A stretch of 64,000 nt of DNA from Allodiplogaster sudhausi (GCA_945643635.1 CALZFC010000001.1:1756001-1820000); one strand, 5' to 3'. Positions 37,342 to 49,800 are shown, numbered from the stretch's first letter. The notes: a model not told the origin generated them from the sequence alone. A program made the numbers and translations.

Positions 37342-40300
37342 ATGTCTCAACAATTGTCGCATCGCAGTCAGATAAAGCCGCTTCAGGTTAAGAAATTGTT
37401 TGAGTGGGCCAAAGAGAGATAGCTTTAATATAATTCATCATTAGAGCAAATTCAGGTCATCGAGCTTCGAGGAAACTCTATTGTGCTAAACCAAGCAAAC
37501 TTGGAAAGAGTCCTGAGACATCCACTGTTTCTGGAGTTTCCGGAATGTCCGGTTGGTTTCAAATTTATTTATTTTATTTTTATTTATTCATACAATTAAG
37601 CTTCTTCTTTTATCTAATCACGAAACAGCGACAAATGTCGTAATGACAATTGAGCAATTTAAGGTGCCGAAACGCAATTCGTAATTTTTCTGACCATTGT
37701 TTGATCAATCTATACCAAGCATGTTCTCTTAACCTAGTGTCAGGCCAAACGGCGCGTTTCATTTGAAGGTTGCCATCGTTGGCGTCGTAGGCTCAGCCCG
37801 AACGGGAAAGAGCTTCCTCCTCAATGTTCTTCTCGAGATGGCCTATGCGGCAGGCGCTGTATGTTTCTTTTCATGTGTTTGGAAAATAACATCACTCTGG
37901 GAAAAAGTTGTAAGCGTTAAGATAAAAAAAAGTTTGTTTAAAAAAAATTAAACTCAAATTGGCTTATGCGACAGAACTTGATGATTATTATTTTTAATGG
38001 ATTCTCCATAGAATTGAAACCGCAAGGATATTTCAGTTTTGCATAAAAAACCCTAACCAAAAGATGATTATCGATGTTCGTTTCTTCTTCCTTTTCAGCA
38101 ACCTTCTTCCTGGCGCTCGCCGGGCACTCGTTTCGGCGGTTTCCACTTTGTGAACAGCGCCGAAACGGACACGCGCGGCTGCTGGTTCTGGGGAGAGCCG
38201 ATCATGACGAGGGCGGCAGGAACAGGCGAGGCCACCGCGATCATTCTGGTGAGTATATCTTTTTTGAAGATTGGGTTTCTCTCTCTCTCTCGCGTTCAAT
38301 CTTTAAATTCTCACAGATGGACTGCCAAGGAATGTTCGACCCTTCCGAGCCTGAGAAGGTGGCCAGCATGCTCTTCACGATGACCGCTCTCATCTCATCG
38401 GTCCAGATCATCAACATTAGCGCCGGAATTCAGGTGTATTAAAGGAGCTCATCTTCACTTTTGAAGTTAAAGATGCTCAATGTCACCTGATTGTCATCGT
38501 AATATTCAGAAAAACAAGCTCGAAATTTAAATTGCGTTTTCAATTCCCTCAAAAGATGCGTGTGTATTGTAATCGAAAGGATTCCTTTTCAAAATTTTTT
38601 CTCGTTTTTAAAATGTTCCATTTGAAGCCTCCGTTCGTCGATCACTACCTTCAGCTGCTCGAGTACTCGACAAAGCTGGCACATCGATTCGGGCTAGCAG
38701 ACGAACAGCATCCAGCTCTTCAGGTGATGATGTTTGGAAAAAAGGATCTTAAAATTCTTGATGGGAAAATTCCACATAATCTTCATGATTCAGTCCTTGC
38801 TCGTCTGCGTACGCGACTGGAAATTCGAATTCGAGCATCGATTCGGCCTCTGCAAAGACGGCGAATTCATAGACTATCAAGGAGAGGTGAATAAACAAAT
38901 ATAAAAGCCACTACTAACGTTGCTCCTTGGAATATTCAAGAAGATTCCAGCCCCGGCTTCTGGGGAAAATTCTAGAGGATTCCGAAAGACGACAACTTCT
39001 GCCCTGGGCTCTGAAATTCCTATAAGATTCCGGAAATGGCCGAAATCAACACCCGGTCCTGGAAGTGTTCCACAAGATTACGAAAAGGGCCAACGTCCCC
39101 CGGCGGTCCTGGGAACATTCCAAATGATTTCGAAACAGGGATGTATCAGAAAAATAATTCATAACCGAATTGAGTAGGCACAATTTGGAAGAGAAAAAAT
39201 TTCAGAATTGGGAATTCGGAATTGGCAGTTCTGATACCCTTTGTTTTGAAAGTGGGTGTTTCCCGTACTTTGCAGTTAGAATGTTCGTGAACGTTTAGGA
39301 AGGTGATGACTCTTGATCCCGGCCCAGAAAAAATATTCCGGAAATATCCGGCGTCTGTCCTCTAAATTCTGGGCTGCCTGTCTTCTGCCGGGGAAAGGGA
39401 ACTTTATAGAACATTCCAGCTTAATTCGATACCAGAAAAAGTCCTGAATATTATGGAAACGGCCGACTACACCCCAAAGGTATCTTTCAGTTTTTCATTA
39501 TGAATCGAGGTTTGCTGCCAGCATTTGTCTTCTCAATAGCAATCATATACTTATTGCTCTTTCCCGAGTTAAGACAACTAAAAGGAACCAAGCCAAGGAA
39601 TAGGTAGCAAAGTCAGATAGCCAGGCCTCGAAGCGGCCGAGCAACTAGCCAGAAAAGCAAGCGCGAAAAAAAATGAAATGGTGATATTTGATTCTACAAG
39701 TGCGCGAACAATCGTTTCACAGAGGCTTAGCTCCGTCACACATCAGTTCGAATCGGCAGCCAGTCTTCTTCTGCCGTATCCTGGGGAAGCAGTCGCGACC
39801 GCCCAGCATTTCAATGGCGCCGTCGAAGGCATGTGGAGTTTCAGTTCTTATACAATCAATAATTTTTTTCTTCTGCAAATTGATTTATAAATGTTCATAT
39901 GACGCGGTTTGCGGGAGTATCTAGATTGCCGCCATCCAGCAAAATTGGATTTTTTTTATAATTGTTATACAACTTAAGATAGAAAACTCATGATTATATT
40001 CCATGTAAGAAAATCGTGCTTCTCCAAAGTCATGAGGCCGCTGATTGTGAGACTCTAAAAGTGAATCAACATTTTCACAAATATTGTATTGTTATGCGCT
40101 AAATAAAGAAAGCGAATGTGCGGCTATCTCTCCAAATCTAACCTTGATCGAATTTCAGACCTCACACAACTTGCTAAATTCGCGTGTTCAGACACCCGGA
40201 CTCATTCCATTCGTTTCTCTGAGTTAAAATGTATAAAAGAATAAAAGGCTTTTAAGGAAAAAAAATCTAATGTTTCAGGTCATTAGGTCTTTAACTTACT

Positions 40301-42520
40301 TACGATTCTCTCCCAAATCGCGTCACATTTATGTGACGCGATTTGGGAGAGAATCGCTAGATAGGCGCGCTGATAATAAACCTAAAATAAACGTAATCAA
40401 GGGTTATATTAACAGAGGTTCGCGACAAGTTTCTTGACGCGATCGACGAGGTTGCGGCAGATTGGTTTGGGTCGAATACGACATCGAAATCGCTTCCCAT
40501 CAAGAAGATTGGCGGTGTCAACGCGAGTGCCGAGCGAATCCTACGATACATTCGAGTTGGTCGCGGCACTTAAAAAAAAGAGAAAAAATTATGTGTCAGA
40601 TGCCGTTGATCGCACTACCATTCACGTGTGTGCCATTTTCACGCAGCGGGTTTATGCGACTTGATAATAATTAGCATAAAAGAATGAGAGAATGCCAACT
40701 CGCCGGGTGAACATATAACATGTCGTAAACAATATTTAATTAGAAACTATTTTTTTAGAGATCGCCCTCTTTTAAAGCCCCCTCTAATGGTTGTGTAAAG
40801 TCTAAAAAGTAAGCAATATCACTGAATAATTTCACATTTGTTTTAGCGTCATCCATTAAAATTGGCTTCTTCTTCTCTGACATGCTGTTCAATTCGATGT
40901 TTCAGGAAATCTACTCTGCCCTGAAAGAGGACGGCCACAACATTCCCGACGACATCGCGGAAGCGAACGACAAACTGCTTGCCTGCGAGGCTGTCGAGAA
41001 AGCAGAGGACATCTACAGCTTGCAAATGGGCCAGGTCAAAATATATATATATATATACATATATAATATTGTAAATTAATTTCTGACACTGATAAACTGA
41101 AAGGAATCTTTCGTTCGGCAGAACATGAAATCTGGTGATCTCGAGTTTGTGCCTGAGAGTGAGCTCGAAACCTTTCATGAAAATGCGAGTGCCGCTGCGA
41201 TCTTATCAATTGACAAGTATCTTTTCTTTTTGTCTGTTTGATTTATCTGTTGAAGGTTAGGAAGAAAAAAAACATCCAGGCATTCATTTAAGTTCACCGC
41301 TTTCCGCTGCCGTAAAAAGGACTACAATGGATGTACTGATCCAACGTGTCAAGGTATGCTTTATCATCACTGCTTTTAATTCTTGAACTGCGAATTTAAA
41401 TCCGTAACTTTAACGGATTTTTATTTGCTCCTGCTAACGGGTTTTTATTTGCTCCTGTTATATAGACCCGCCACATCGCTTTGACCGACGTGAACCGCCG
41501 GAAGCGAGAAGCTCATGAGGAACATGAACGTGAGAAGGCGAAAGAGGAGGCAGCCGCTGCGGCGGCCGAAGAGATACGACAGCTGGAGGAAGAGAAGAGA
41601 GCGGCTGCCGAGAAGGCGGAGCAAGTGGCGAGAGAAGCAAAAGAGAAGAAAGCAGCAATGCGCAAAGCGCAGAAGGCGGAAAGGACTAGGCTACAGGTGC
41701 GCACTCACATACATATACATATCACATACATATACATATCTAAATCTATCTAACTACTAATAAAGCGCTAATAAGAAGCGTGGGTATGAAACAGATTTCT
41801 TCTGGAAGCTTCCATGCTCCTCCCGGCTTAATTACCCAAGTTTTATTCCCGGGATGTTTAATTTCCCAGAACATTCCGGAAGAACGAAAGTCTGCTCCCG
41901 GTCTTGGGAACATTCCAGAAGATTCCAGAACGGATCAAGTTTTCCGTATTTTCCAGAACATTCCGAAGGGTCACAGAAGAATATTTTGAATGGGACAGAG
42001 TCTGCTAAAGGCGGACTATTCTGTTATTTAAAAAACCTTTGCAGTGTTACTCGAAATTAAACTTAAACGATCATAATAAAAAGACAGGAAACAACAACAG
42101 AACCACAGGAAGAGATGGCGCCGGAACTTGCTGAGGCAGCGAGATTGGCACAAGCGGCCGTGGAGCTGAAGCAGAGACAGGAGGCGGAGGAGCGGCAGCG
42201 AGCGGAGGCGGAGGCAGAACGACAGCGTGTGATCGCTGCCATGCTCGCCGAGCAGCAGCGGATCGCCGCAGAGAATGTCCATTTATTTTCATTTATATTT
42301 GCATAATATTTTGTATTATATATGTTTTACATGAAAAATAGCATTAATTTTCTGTAAATAGTAATATTTTATAAATTTAAAGACTTCATTTTTTTTTTTG
42401 CAGAGAAGACAGGAGGAGGCGATCATCGCCGAGCAGGTGAGGCAGGCGGCTATTCAGCATGCTATCGCCTTGGCGGGAAATGGAGGAGGAAAAAAGAAAA
42501 AGTGGTACAAAAGAATCTAA
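37342..42520 (+). CDS. Guanylate-binding-protein-like GTPase 1 (GB1/RHD3-type), 15 exons, about 580 aa
   Basis: Dynamin-superfamily large GTPase. Exons: 37342-37386, 37456-37551, 37769-37858, 38099-38248, 38317-38433, 38628-38723, 38794-38886, 39723-39828, 40416-40555, 40906-41034, 41122-41216, 41280-41353, 41466-41696, 42109-42276, 42404-42520. Seen: P-loop GSARTGKS with the family arginine; switch region TRGCWFWGEP; G3 DCQG; G4 VRDW; then the LLLPYPG block of GBP/atlastin proteins; a small Cys-rich stretch (CRKDYNGCTDPTC); a long charged, Ala/Glu-rich coiled coil; a lysine-rich C-terminus. No transmembrane hairpin, so GBP-like rather than atlastin; no CaaX box. Oddities: intron 8 would use a GC donor (39,829), and the obvious join 41,353/41,466 is one base out of frame. 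AATAAA at about 42,713. Role in nematodes not established; vertebrate GBPs act in cell-autonomous immunity. Confidence 0.88.
38925..39480. repeat. Intronic minisatellite with heat-shock-element pentamers, array 1 (GTPase 1 intron 7)
   Basis: Repeating GGAA...TTCC phrases; at 38,930-38,947 four GAA/TTC pentamers are in perfect alternating 5-nt phase. Other units are degenerate. A GC-rich hairpin-like block (GGCCTCGAAGCGGCC) follows at about 39,630-39,645, shared with array 3. Confidence 0.75.
40303..40356. repeat. Perfect 26-bp hairpin with 2-nt loop (GTPase 1 intron 8)
   Basis: CGATTCTCTCCCAAATCGCG... at 40,303-40,328 is exactly complementary to 40,331-40,356. It sits about 60 nt before the next exon. 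A loop of two bases means a snap-back palindrome more than a pre-miRNA. Confidence 0.9.
41800..41990. repeat. Intronic minisatellite with heat-shock-element pentamers, array 2 (GTPase 1 intron 13)
   Basis: Five perfect alternating pentamers occupy 41,908-41,930 (GAA at 08, 18, 28; TTC at 13, 23), with weaker units before and after. An upstream phrase (ACTAATAAAGCG...GCGTGG) is shared with the start of array 3. Confidence 0.8.
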
Positions 42521-42739
42521 ATCCAGTAGCCACATAAGCAGCGCCGTTTCTTAAAAAAAAACTTCAATACTCCATTTTTAAAAGATGAATAAGAACATAA
42601 ACCAGATTTAAATAGGCAAAAACGCAAATTTTTAGCTATAAGAACGATTTTGTGTATGTGTCCAGATTGAGCTTGTGAACGCATCAGCAGAGTGTCAATG
42701 TTGTAAACTAAGAAATAAAGGAATAATTTGCATTTAAAG

Positions 42740-43070
42740 GCCGAGCAAGTAAGGCTGGCGGCTCTTCAGAATGCCACGCCGGGATACATAGATATAAGGA
42801 ACAGGTGGTACCCAAAGTGGTACCGTAGAATTTAAATCCAATAGCCACATAAACAGTGCCTTTTTCTTGTTCCAGACATATCCAAAAACTTTAATAATCT
42901 ATTTTTTTAATGAATAAAAACGTAAACAAGATTAAAGAAAAAACGCAATTTTTTAGCTATACAAACGATTTTGTTTATGTGTCTCGATTGAGCTTGTGAA
43001 CGCATCAGCAGAGAGTCAATGTTGTAAACAAATGGTAAGAATTAAAGGAATAATTTGCTTTTAAAGTGCA
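42740..43070 (+). pseudogene. Tandem duplicate of the last exon and 3'UTR of GTPase 1
   Basis: 42,740-42,834 reads AEQVRLAALQNATPGY...WYRRI stop, a diverged copy of AEQVRQAAIQHA...WYKRI stop at 42,434-42,520. The following approximately 230 bp copies the 3'UTR (GAGCTTGTGAACGCATCAGC, AAAGGAATAATTTGC). There is an acceptor-like sequence (TTTAAAG) at the border, so it could serve as an alternative terminal exon or be a dead duplicate. Confidence 0.8.
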
Positions 43071-46000
43071 TTTCCTGATTCTAAAGTAATATTAGTGTTT
43101 TATACAGAACTTGAAATTTAACAATTGTCGCCAATTATATTATGGCTTAAAAGGTTTTTCGAAGCATATGTTGACCAGCAACGAAAAATACATTACCATC
43201 CACCGGACGCAGACCGCCAAGTTGAAATCGTCCAAGCTTGCTCTTGGTTTACGAAAAAAGTTTTCGAAGCAAGGATCTTTGCAAATTGCCATGAACATGT
43301 TACTCAAAGTTATTGTACTGCAGGAGCTAGCATTTAACTACTTTCAAGTTCCTTTAAAGAATAAAATGACTTTTCTAACGCATCTGTATATAAATACAGT
43401 GTTACTCTTATTTTCCAGAATTCAATTAGCAAAGAAATCTTTACCTAATACAATATTTGGACAAAGAGTGCGTGTTTCGCATTCCCTCTTCACTCACGAC
43501 CCTGTCCATTTCTTGGAAGAAGTAAAGAGTTCTGGAAGTACGAATGACTCGATGTTCTTAATAAGTCCCTAGACGGTGGAAGCACAGACCAATTAACAAG
43601 GAGATTTATATCTTGAACAGCAAATACCAATGAAGAAGTGATCACTCAACGATGGTCTTTTTGACCTTTCAACACATCAACATTTATCAATCAATCAATA
43701 GTCAGTAATGATGAAATATTATGTTATGGCTGAATGAAGCTTAAAGGCTGGATGAGAAGATCTTGAGAAGGGAGTTGAAGGAGTGGGAGGAATCAAGAAG
43801 AAAGGGAAGGAGAGAGAGAGAAACTGAGAGAGTAACCAGAAAGAACTGTAAGGTGCGAAAACCTTAATTAGAATGAATCTGAATAGGAAAGAGAAGAGAA
43901 AAGAATGAGAGGGAGAGAAAGAGAAAAGGGTACCAGAAGGCCTTGGTGCCTTTGAAGTCGCTAGAGATGAAGCTAGGGAAGAGAAACGGGGAAGAAGGAG
44001 AAGATGGCGACGGCGTGGAAAGGACCACCCTAGGCACTCTCGAAACCCTTAAATCACGGAGTGAAGTCCGCACGATTTTGCGGGAACGAGAGCGCACGCC
44101 AACGATGAGGAAGAAGGGAAAAGGGGTCGATGGATAAAAATGGACCTTAAAGGAGCATGAAACCCATTCTTTTTATCACTTAAGCTATTACACGAGTCAG
44201 TCTATGCCCTTCATGCGAACACTTCTGCAAAGTAAAAATATTCAAAAGTACAGCATTCGCGAGAAATTTACATATAAAAAATGTGCCTGTATCAGGGAAA
44301 TTTTTGGTGCTGTACGATATATTTCTGTTCTTTGTATGTTAAGCAGAAATTTAACTCCAGGATATTCACCACCGGCCTGTTGGCGGGAAAATATTTTTTA
44401 AACGTCATCACTTGCATTGTCGAAATAAATGAAAGCAGGCATTTCCAGTCCTTTTTTCTCTGTTCGTTTGTAATTCTGCGATGATTCCCGGGGAAATATC
44501 GAAATTCCGCAAAAAAATTTCAATATCAAAATTTTTTGAAAATTTTTTACTAGTCCGTGTGCACTGTTTTTCAGTGCAAATATTATAATAAAAGCGAATT
44601 GAATTACAGTATCTCGGAAGATTCTACAGGGTTTTCCGCGTAGGAGTTTTGGGTGTTCATGCTCCTTTAACTCGAAGTTAAGGTCAGAGTGGCTTTCGCC
44701 AGAGAAAAGAGAAGAAAAAATGAAGAAAGCAGCGAAGGAAACACATAATGAGGAATAAGAATAATAAGCAGTAATTGTAACCAAATTCGATAATAACGCG
44801 AAACATTAAATAAGAAATGAAGTAACGTGAAGGAGGCAGCATGAAGAGAATATAAAGCCAATGCTAACAAGCTAGGCCCAAAAAAGACGATAGCTTTGAT
44901 GTGCATGTTTGGAATGGATATATAAAAATGCGGGAGATATGAAATAAGCACTAAAATTACGGTGGCACTATAACTTGGTCATTTCCGACTGAGTCGGAAA
45001 CAGTGCGAAAGTACATGAAACCTACTCGTTAAAATAAATTCACATAAAAGGCTGAGAAATAGTGAGCAGATGACGCAATAGATTAAAAAAATTCTCCAAT
45101 GCTTCAACCAAATTCATGTTATGGTATTGATTTATGTTTAAATTCCATTTTAATTTAGAATGTACTTATTTGTCGTACTTTGTGCTCACTGAGAAATTGT
45201 TTAAATTTTATTAATTACTATAAGCTACATATCACATGGTTCTCGCACATCGCTTATACCATCTTAGCGTTCATATACTTATTCCAAGATAAAGTATTGA
45301 TTGTTTATTTTATGTTGAATTAGAACTTTTCTTTGTAATTTTTTTCGTTCGTTGAACCGCGGCGCAGACGTCGGTATCGATACTGCGTCCACGGTGTTGT
45401 TGACTCTGATGTGAAACGCTGCCAACACCGTCTACTCTCTTGCAGACAACAGTGTGCTTATCACGCAAGCGGAGTTGTCGGCTCTTTGAGACTTTGAAAT
45501 CATCTAATAATTGTTCAATTTTAAATTCACGAGGATGGGTTGACACGATTGCAAGGTATTCGAAGGCAAATTAAATATACCGTTCTGAAAGGATTTTACA
45601 AAAAAAAAATAAATATATGACTGTTGACGAATGAAGCAAATGAAACAGGAGGAGTCTCACTTTCGACATGACTCATCAAAGACAGGGCTTAGGAAAGAAG
45701 AACAGCGATAAGAGCGAGCAGCTAGCACACATTTCCTTTCAGTGATAAGCACAAGGAAAGATAGGGATAGGGAGAAAAAAGTGTGGGAATGAGAGAGCGA
45801 GAGAGGGAGAAAGAGAGAGCTGAGTCTTCCTTCAAAATATTGTTTTGGGTGGCAGACCAGCCAACATGAGAGGAAGGAAGAAGGGAAAGTTTGCTAATAA
45901 GGACACACGCCTTATTGGCCACCTCAAGAATCGCGCCATTACCTATGGACTAAGTATAGAAGACTCTGTGATCACAGAGAAATTGTTGACATTTTATCGT

Positions 46001-46834
46001 TTATTGTAAGCAACATACGTTTGAAAGCCAAGATAATGTCTTTTTGTTTGGCTGAGAAGCTTACTCATCAATCTTGTAATTGGCCACGCTTGAAGAACTG
46101 ATAATCTTGACGCCGACGAGCAGCTTCTTGCCCACGAAGGATTGCAAAGAGATGGGTTAATGCAGTAGCTGTTTATCATGTATGTATAAAGAAAATATTT
46201 TGTCGTTGTTTTTGTGCAACTCCTCAACACTGCACGCGGGCAAGGAAGTTAACTGATAAAAATCTTCCTTAACTATTCTACTTCTCTCCCACTCGTGTCC
46301 AGCAAAGAAGTTGTCGTTCGTCCAATAACATCTTTATGCCCATCGCACAATCGAACTGATATATCGATAAATTATTTAAAACCAAAAAGCAGATTCTTTT
46401 ATATCAGTATGGCTGGCAGTGAGCAATAAGGAGTATCTATCTCTGTTGCTAGGGATGAGTAGCGTTTACATGAGCAAGAGGAATAGCAGATAAAGAAAGC
46501 AACTAGCATGAGTCATAGCGGGCGTGTTGTTGAAGGCTTGCCTTTTCAGAGCATTTGGAAGAGTGATCGATCGTGAGAAAGAGAGATAGAAAGATATAGA
46601 GAAAAAGAGAGAGAGTGAAAGCAGCTACTCACTATGCAAAGGCGATGTGAACACTATGCCATTTATCACTTTCGCCTGGCTCCATCAACATGGTGCATAT
46701 TACTACTAGCAGTTCGACTCATCTCTCTTCTAATTATTTACGATACACTTTTTCGCAATATTTAGTAGGAATTCGACGAATATGAGTGCCTTCGAGACCG
46801 AAAATAGCATACTTCAGGACTATTTTTACACACA
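43071..46834. other. Interval between GTPases 1 and 2
   Basis: No gene could be assembled with confidence. Open frames: 43,111-43,572 (+, 153 codons, no recognised domain; its first approximately 90 bp recur at 55,252-55,345, so it is at least partly repeat) and 43,943-44,137 (+, ending in a charged stretch RERERTPTMRKKGKGVDG that could be a terminal exon). On the - strand there is a 78-codon frame at 45,310-45,546 and an exon-like block near 46,065-46,150 (VGKKLLVGVKIISSSSV). A diverged dispersed-repeat copy lies at 45,615-45,800. Confidence 0.4.
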
Positions 46835-49800
46835 ATGAAGATCTTCAACCAAAGCGCGCACAGGGATTCAGTCAAGCCAGTGCAGGTTAGTGTTTTAATC
46901 TGTAAGAATAAAATAAACCTCGAGACCAAAAGAAGGCTTTTGTGTGTCAATCGTTGATATTTTGATGCAAGATTCTAAAGAGAAAAAAGCCACGATTTGC
47001 AGGTTTTTGAGCTTCGTCCCGGGCAGCTGATTCTGAACGAGAGCAACTTAAGAGACGTTCTGCAGCATCCGATTCTCAAGGAGCTCCCGGACTGCATGGT
47101 TTTTCTACCGTGTCCACACAAATGCCGCATTTTCATACGTTTAATGTTTGCATTTTTTTTATTTCTCACTGGTGATGTGCGAAGGAGCATAATTACAACA
47201 CGTGCGCTGAATTTAAATGCTCTACGAAGCGAAGTTTTAATTTTAATTTTATCTCATTCCAACGCTCTCTTCTGCAGTTAAAAACATCAAAAACGTTACC
47301 AGCTCGTCGAGAGCTTTCGAATGGTATATAACATGTTGAGGTTTGCCACACCCCGCCGAAAGACTTCCCTTGTCAGTTATATAGTAGTAGAAAAGTGGTA
47401 ATAACAAGCATTTCTCAGCCCGTTATCATCGCGGTTGCGGGCGCAGCGCGAACCGGAAAAAGTTTTCTGCTTAATGTCCTACTCGAGATTCTTTACTCAG
47501 CGCAAGCGAAAGACGAGGTTGGTGCCGTTTTCTGAACTATTTGAGTTCCGCTGATACTCTCTAAATTGTAGTGTAAATATGAAATCCACTGAAGACTATC
47601 AGCGTATAGAAACATGTTGTCGTAAGTGCTATGTATTCATGCTACCTTTTTGCAGATTTTATCATTTGAAAAAAAATACATTTGATTATAACGTAATTGA
47701 TCTATCTCTCTTTTTCTCTTATAAAGGGCACTTTGTCGGGCCCGTGGCACGCGGCGGGCATTCGTTTGCGCGGCTTCCACTTTAGCCACGCGGCTGCCGC
47801 CGACACGAATGGCATATGGTTCTGGGGCGAGCCCATTCTGCTGCGACAGCGCGGACAGCTGCACGCAGTCATCTTGGTGAACACAATATTCTTCTCTTCT
47901 TTTTTGTTACTCCTTATATTCGTGTTCAATTTTTTTTTTAAAGGGAATGTGCCGCCCATTAGGACAAACTAGAAAATGCACACTCTTTTCGCGGCTCTTG
48001 AGTCTTTACAGTCTCTGCAGTACCCTTAGAACACACCAACACATATCACATATGTATGTTACTAATAATAAAGCGGTAAGCGTGGCTTTGTAAAGGATTT
48101 GTTCTTCAAGTTTGAGGCATCCAAACGGTATAAAGCACTACGAACGTTGCGACTTTCATGCCACAACGAATGCTGTAATTTTTCCCAGAGCATTCCGAAA
48201 GGAGGCTCTGGGTAGTGGGAACATTCGAAAAGGTTCCAGAAAGGGCCGAGTTGGGCCCCGGGATGTGGAATTTTCCAGAACATTCAGGAACGGGCGAATG
48301 TCTGCTCCTGTTCCTTGTAATATTCCAGAAGGTTCCAGAAGGGAGAAAGTTCTGCCCCGGACCATGGAATCTTCCAGAATAATCCGTAAAGGTTCAATGT
48401 CAACCCTGGGTACTGGGAGAGAAGGTTCCAGAAAGTACCCCCGGGATGTCGAATTTTCCTGAATATTTTGGAAAGGGCAAACGTCTGCACTGGGCACTTG
48501 GTACATTCGAGAAGGTTGCGGAATGGACCGAGTTCAGCCCGGGGATGTTTTCGGGGAACATTCCTGAAAGGCCAACGTCTGTTCAAAGTCTTGGGAACAT
48601 TCCAGAAGATTCCGCAAAGGACAGTGTTCTGAACCGGGATATGGAATTTTCTAGCACATTCACAAAGAAGGTTTACAGATAGCGAGGCCGCGAAGCGGCC
48701 GAGCATCCAGCCGGTGATGCGCGCGCGAACCGGCTGGTGTAGATGCAAAAGGCAAGGAGCCAAGGAATGGTGATGAATATGATTATCGTACCAGGCCGAC
48801 ATGCAAGGCCTCTTCCACGCGGCCGAATCCGAGGAGAAGCTCTCGTTTGCGCCCTTTGCGCTCTCTACGCTCATCGCGTCCGTGCAAGTTTTCAATGTCA
48901 TGAGAAATGTTGAGGTGAAGCTTCAAGTATTTTGTTGTATCGCTGCTTATTGCTGTACACCATGCATATGTATCTAGTATGTCATGAGCAAAGGTGAAAT
49001 AGATCTTGCCAATTCCTGCTCTCTCTTCTTAGGGACCCAGCATGAGCTTCTACCGCTTGCTCGTCAAGTATGCAGGCGATGTTATGCGACTTTCTGGTGG
49101 CCAACCAAATTTCGGTGACTGTTTAACCTGAAATGCGACTCCCACGCATTTCAGGTTAAACAGTCACCGAAATAAACGTTTATAATTCGTGAGCAAATTG
49201 ATTCTACCGTTTCCTGTTTTGCTGACGATTGTGAATTCGGGGTATAAGAATGCACGTAGTCAAAACTAAAATCTCTTCAGAGCATCCGAGACTGGTCCTT
49301 CCACGACTACCGCACAGGAATTGCACCGCCCGACTTCCTCAGCAAAAACGGCAAGGTTCGCAGACATTTTGCTATATTTTATATCCCTGTCCGGTGACCT
49401 TAATATCTGTCGAAATACTAAGGACGAAATGGCTTTGCTGGGACTTTAAATCGAAGGTAATAAAAAAGAGGACACAATACTGAAGACGACGAAGTAAATA
49501 GTAGGATAGATTTTATGCTCCTTGTACACCCTGTTTAATTTTAATTAGATACCTCACAGTTAAACGTTTGAAGTACATTTGTACATTACAGGATCTCAAG
49601 GAAACATCGGCATTGTTCATGTCATCAAAGTGCGCCCTGTTACCTCCGCCCTTCCTCAACCACTCGTACGACATTACAGGAGCGATCGAGGGTATTTAAT
49701 ATAATTTAAATTCAACTTTCGGCTGTAAAATGGAACGTCGCTTATAGACGTTCGAGAAGACTTCATCAGAACAGTCGACGAAGCCTTTGCCCTTCCGCTG

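Noticed and set aside
37342..42520. Atlastin identity for the GTPases
   Set aside because: No transmembrane hairpin is found after the helical region; a long charged coiled coil is present instead, which fits GBP-like proteins better.
43111..43572. 153-codon frame as a protein gene
   Set aside because: No recognised domain, another long frame overlaps it, and its first part recurs as repeat sequence at 55.25-55.35 kb.
48062..48901. Long - strand frames across the HSE array (116 and 205 codons)
   Set aside because: Both lie antisense to GTPase 2 exons and the minisatellite; GC-rich repeats keep frames open by composition.
49109..49173. Hairpin as a conventional pre-miRNA
   Set aside because: The stem is perfectly paired from end to end and overlaps coding exon sequence; animal pre-miRNAs normally contain mismatches and bulges.
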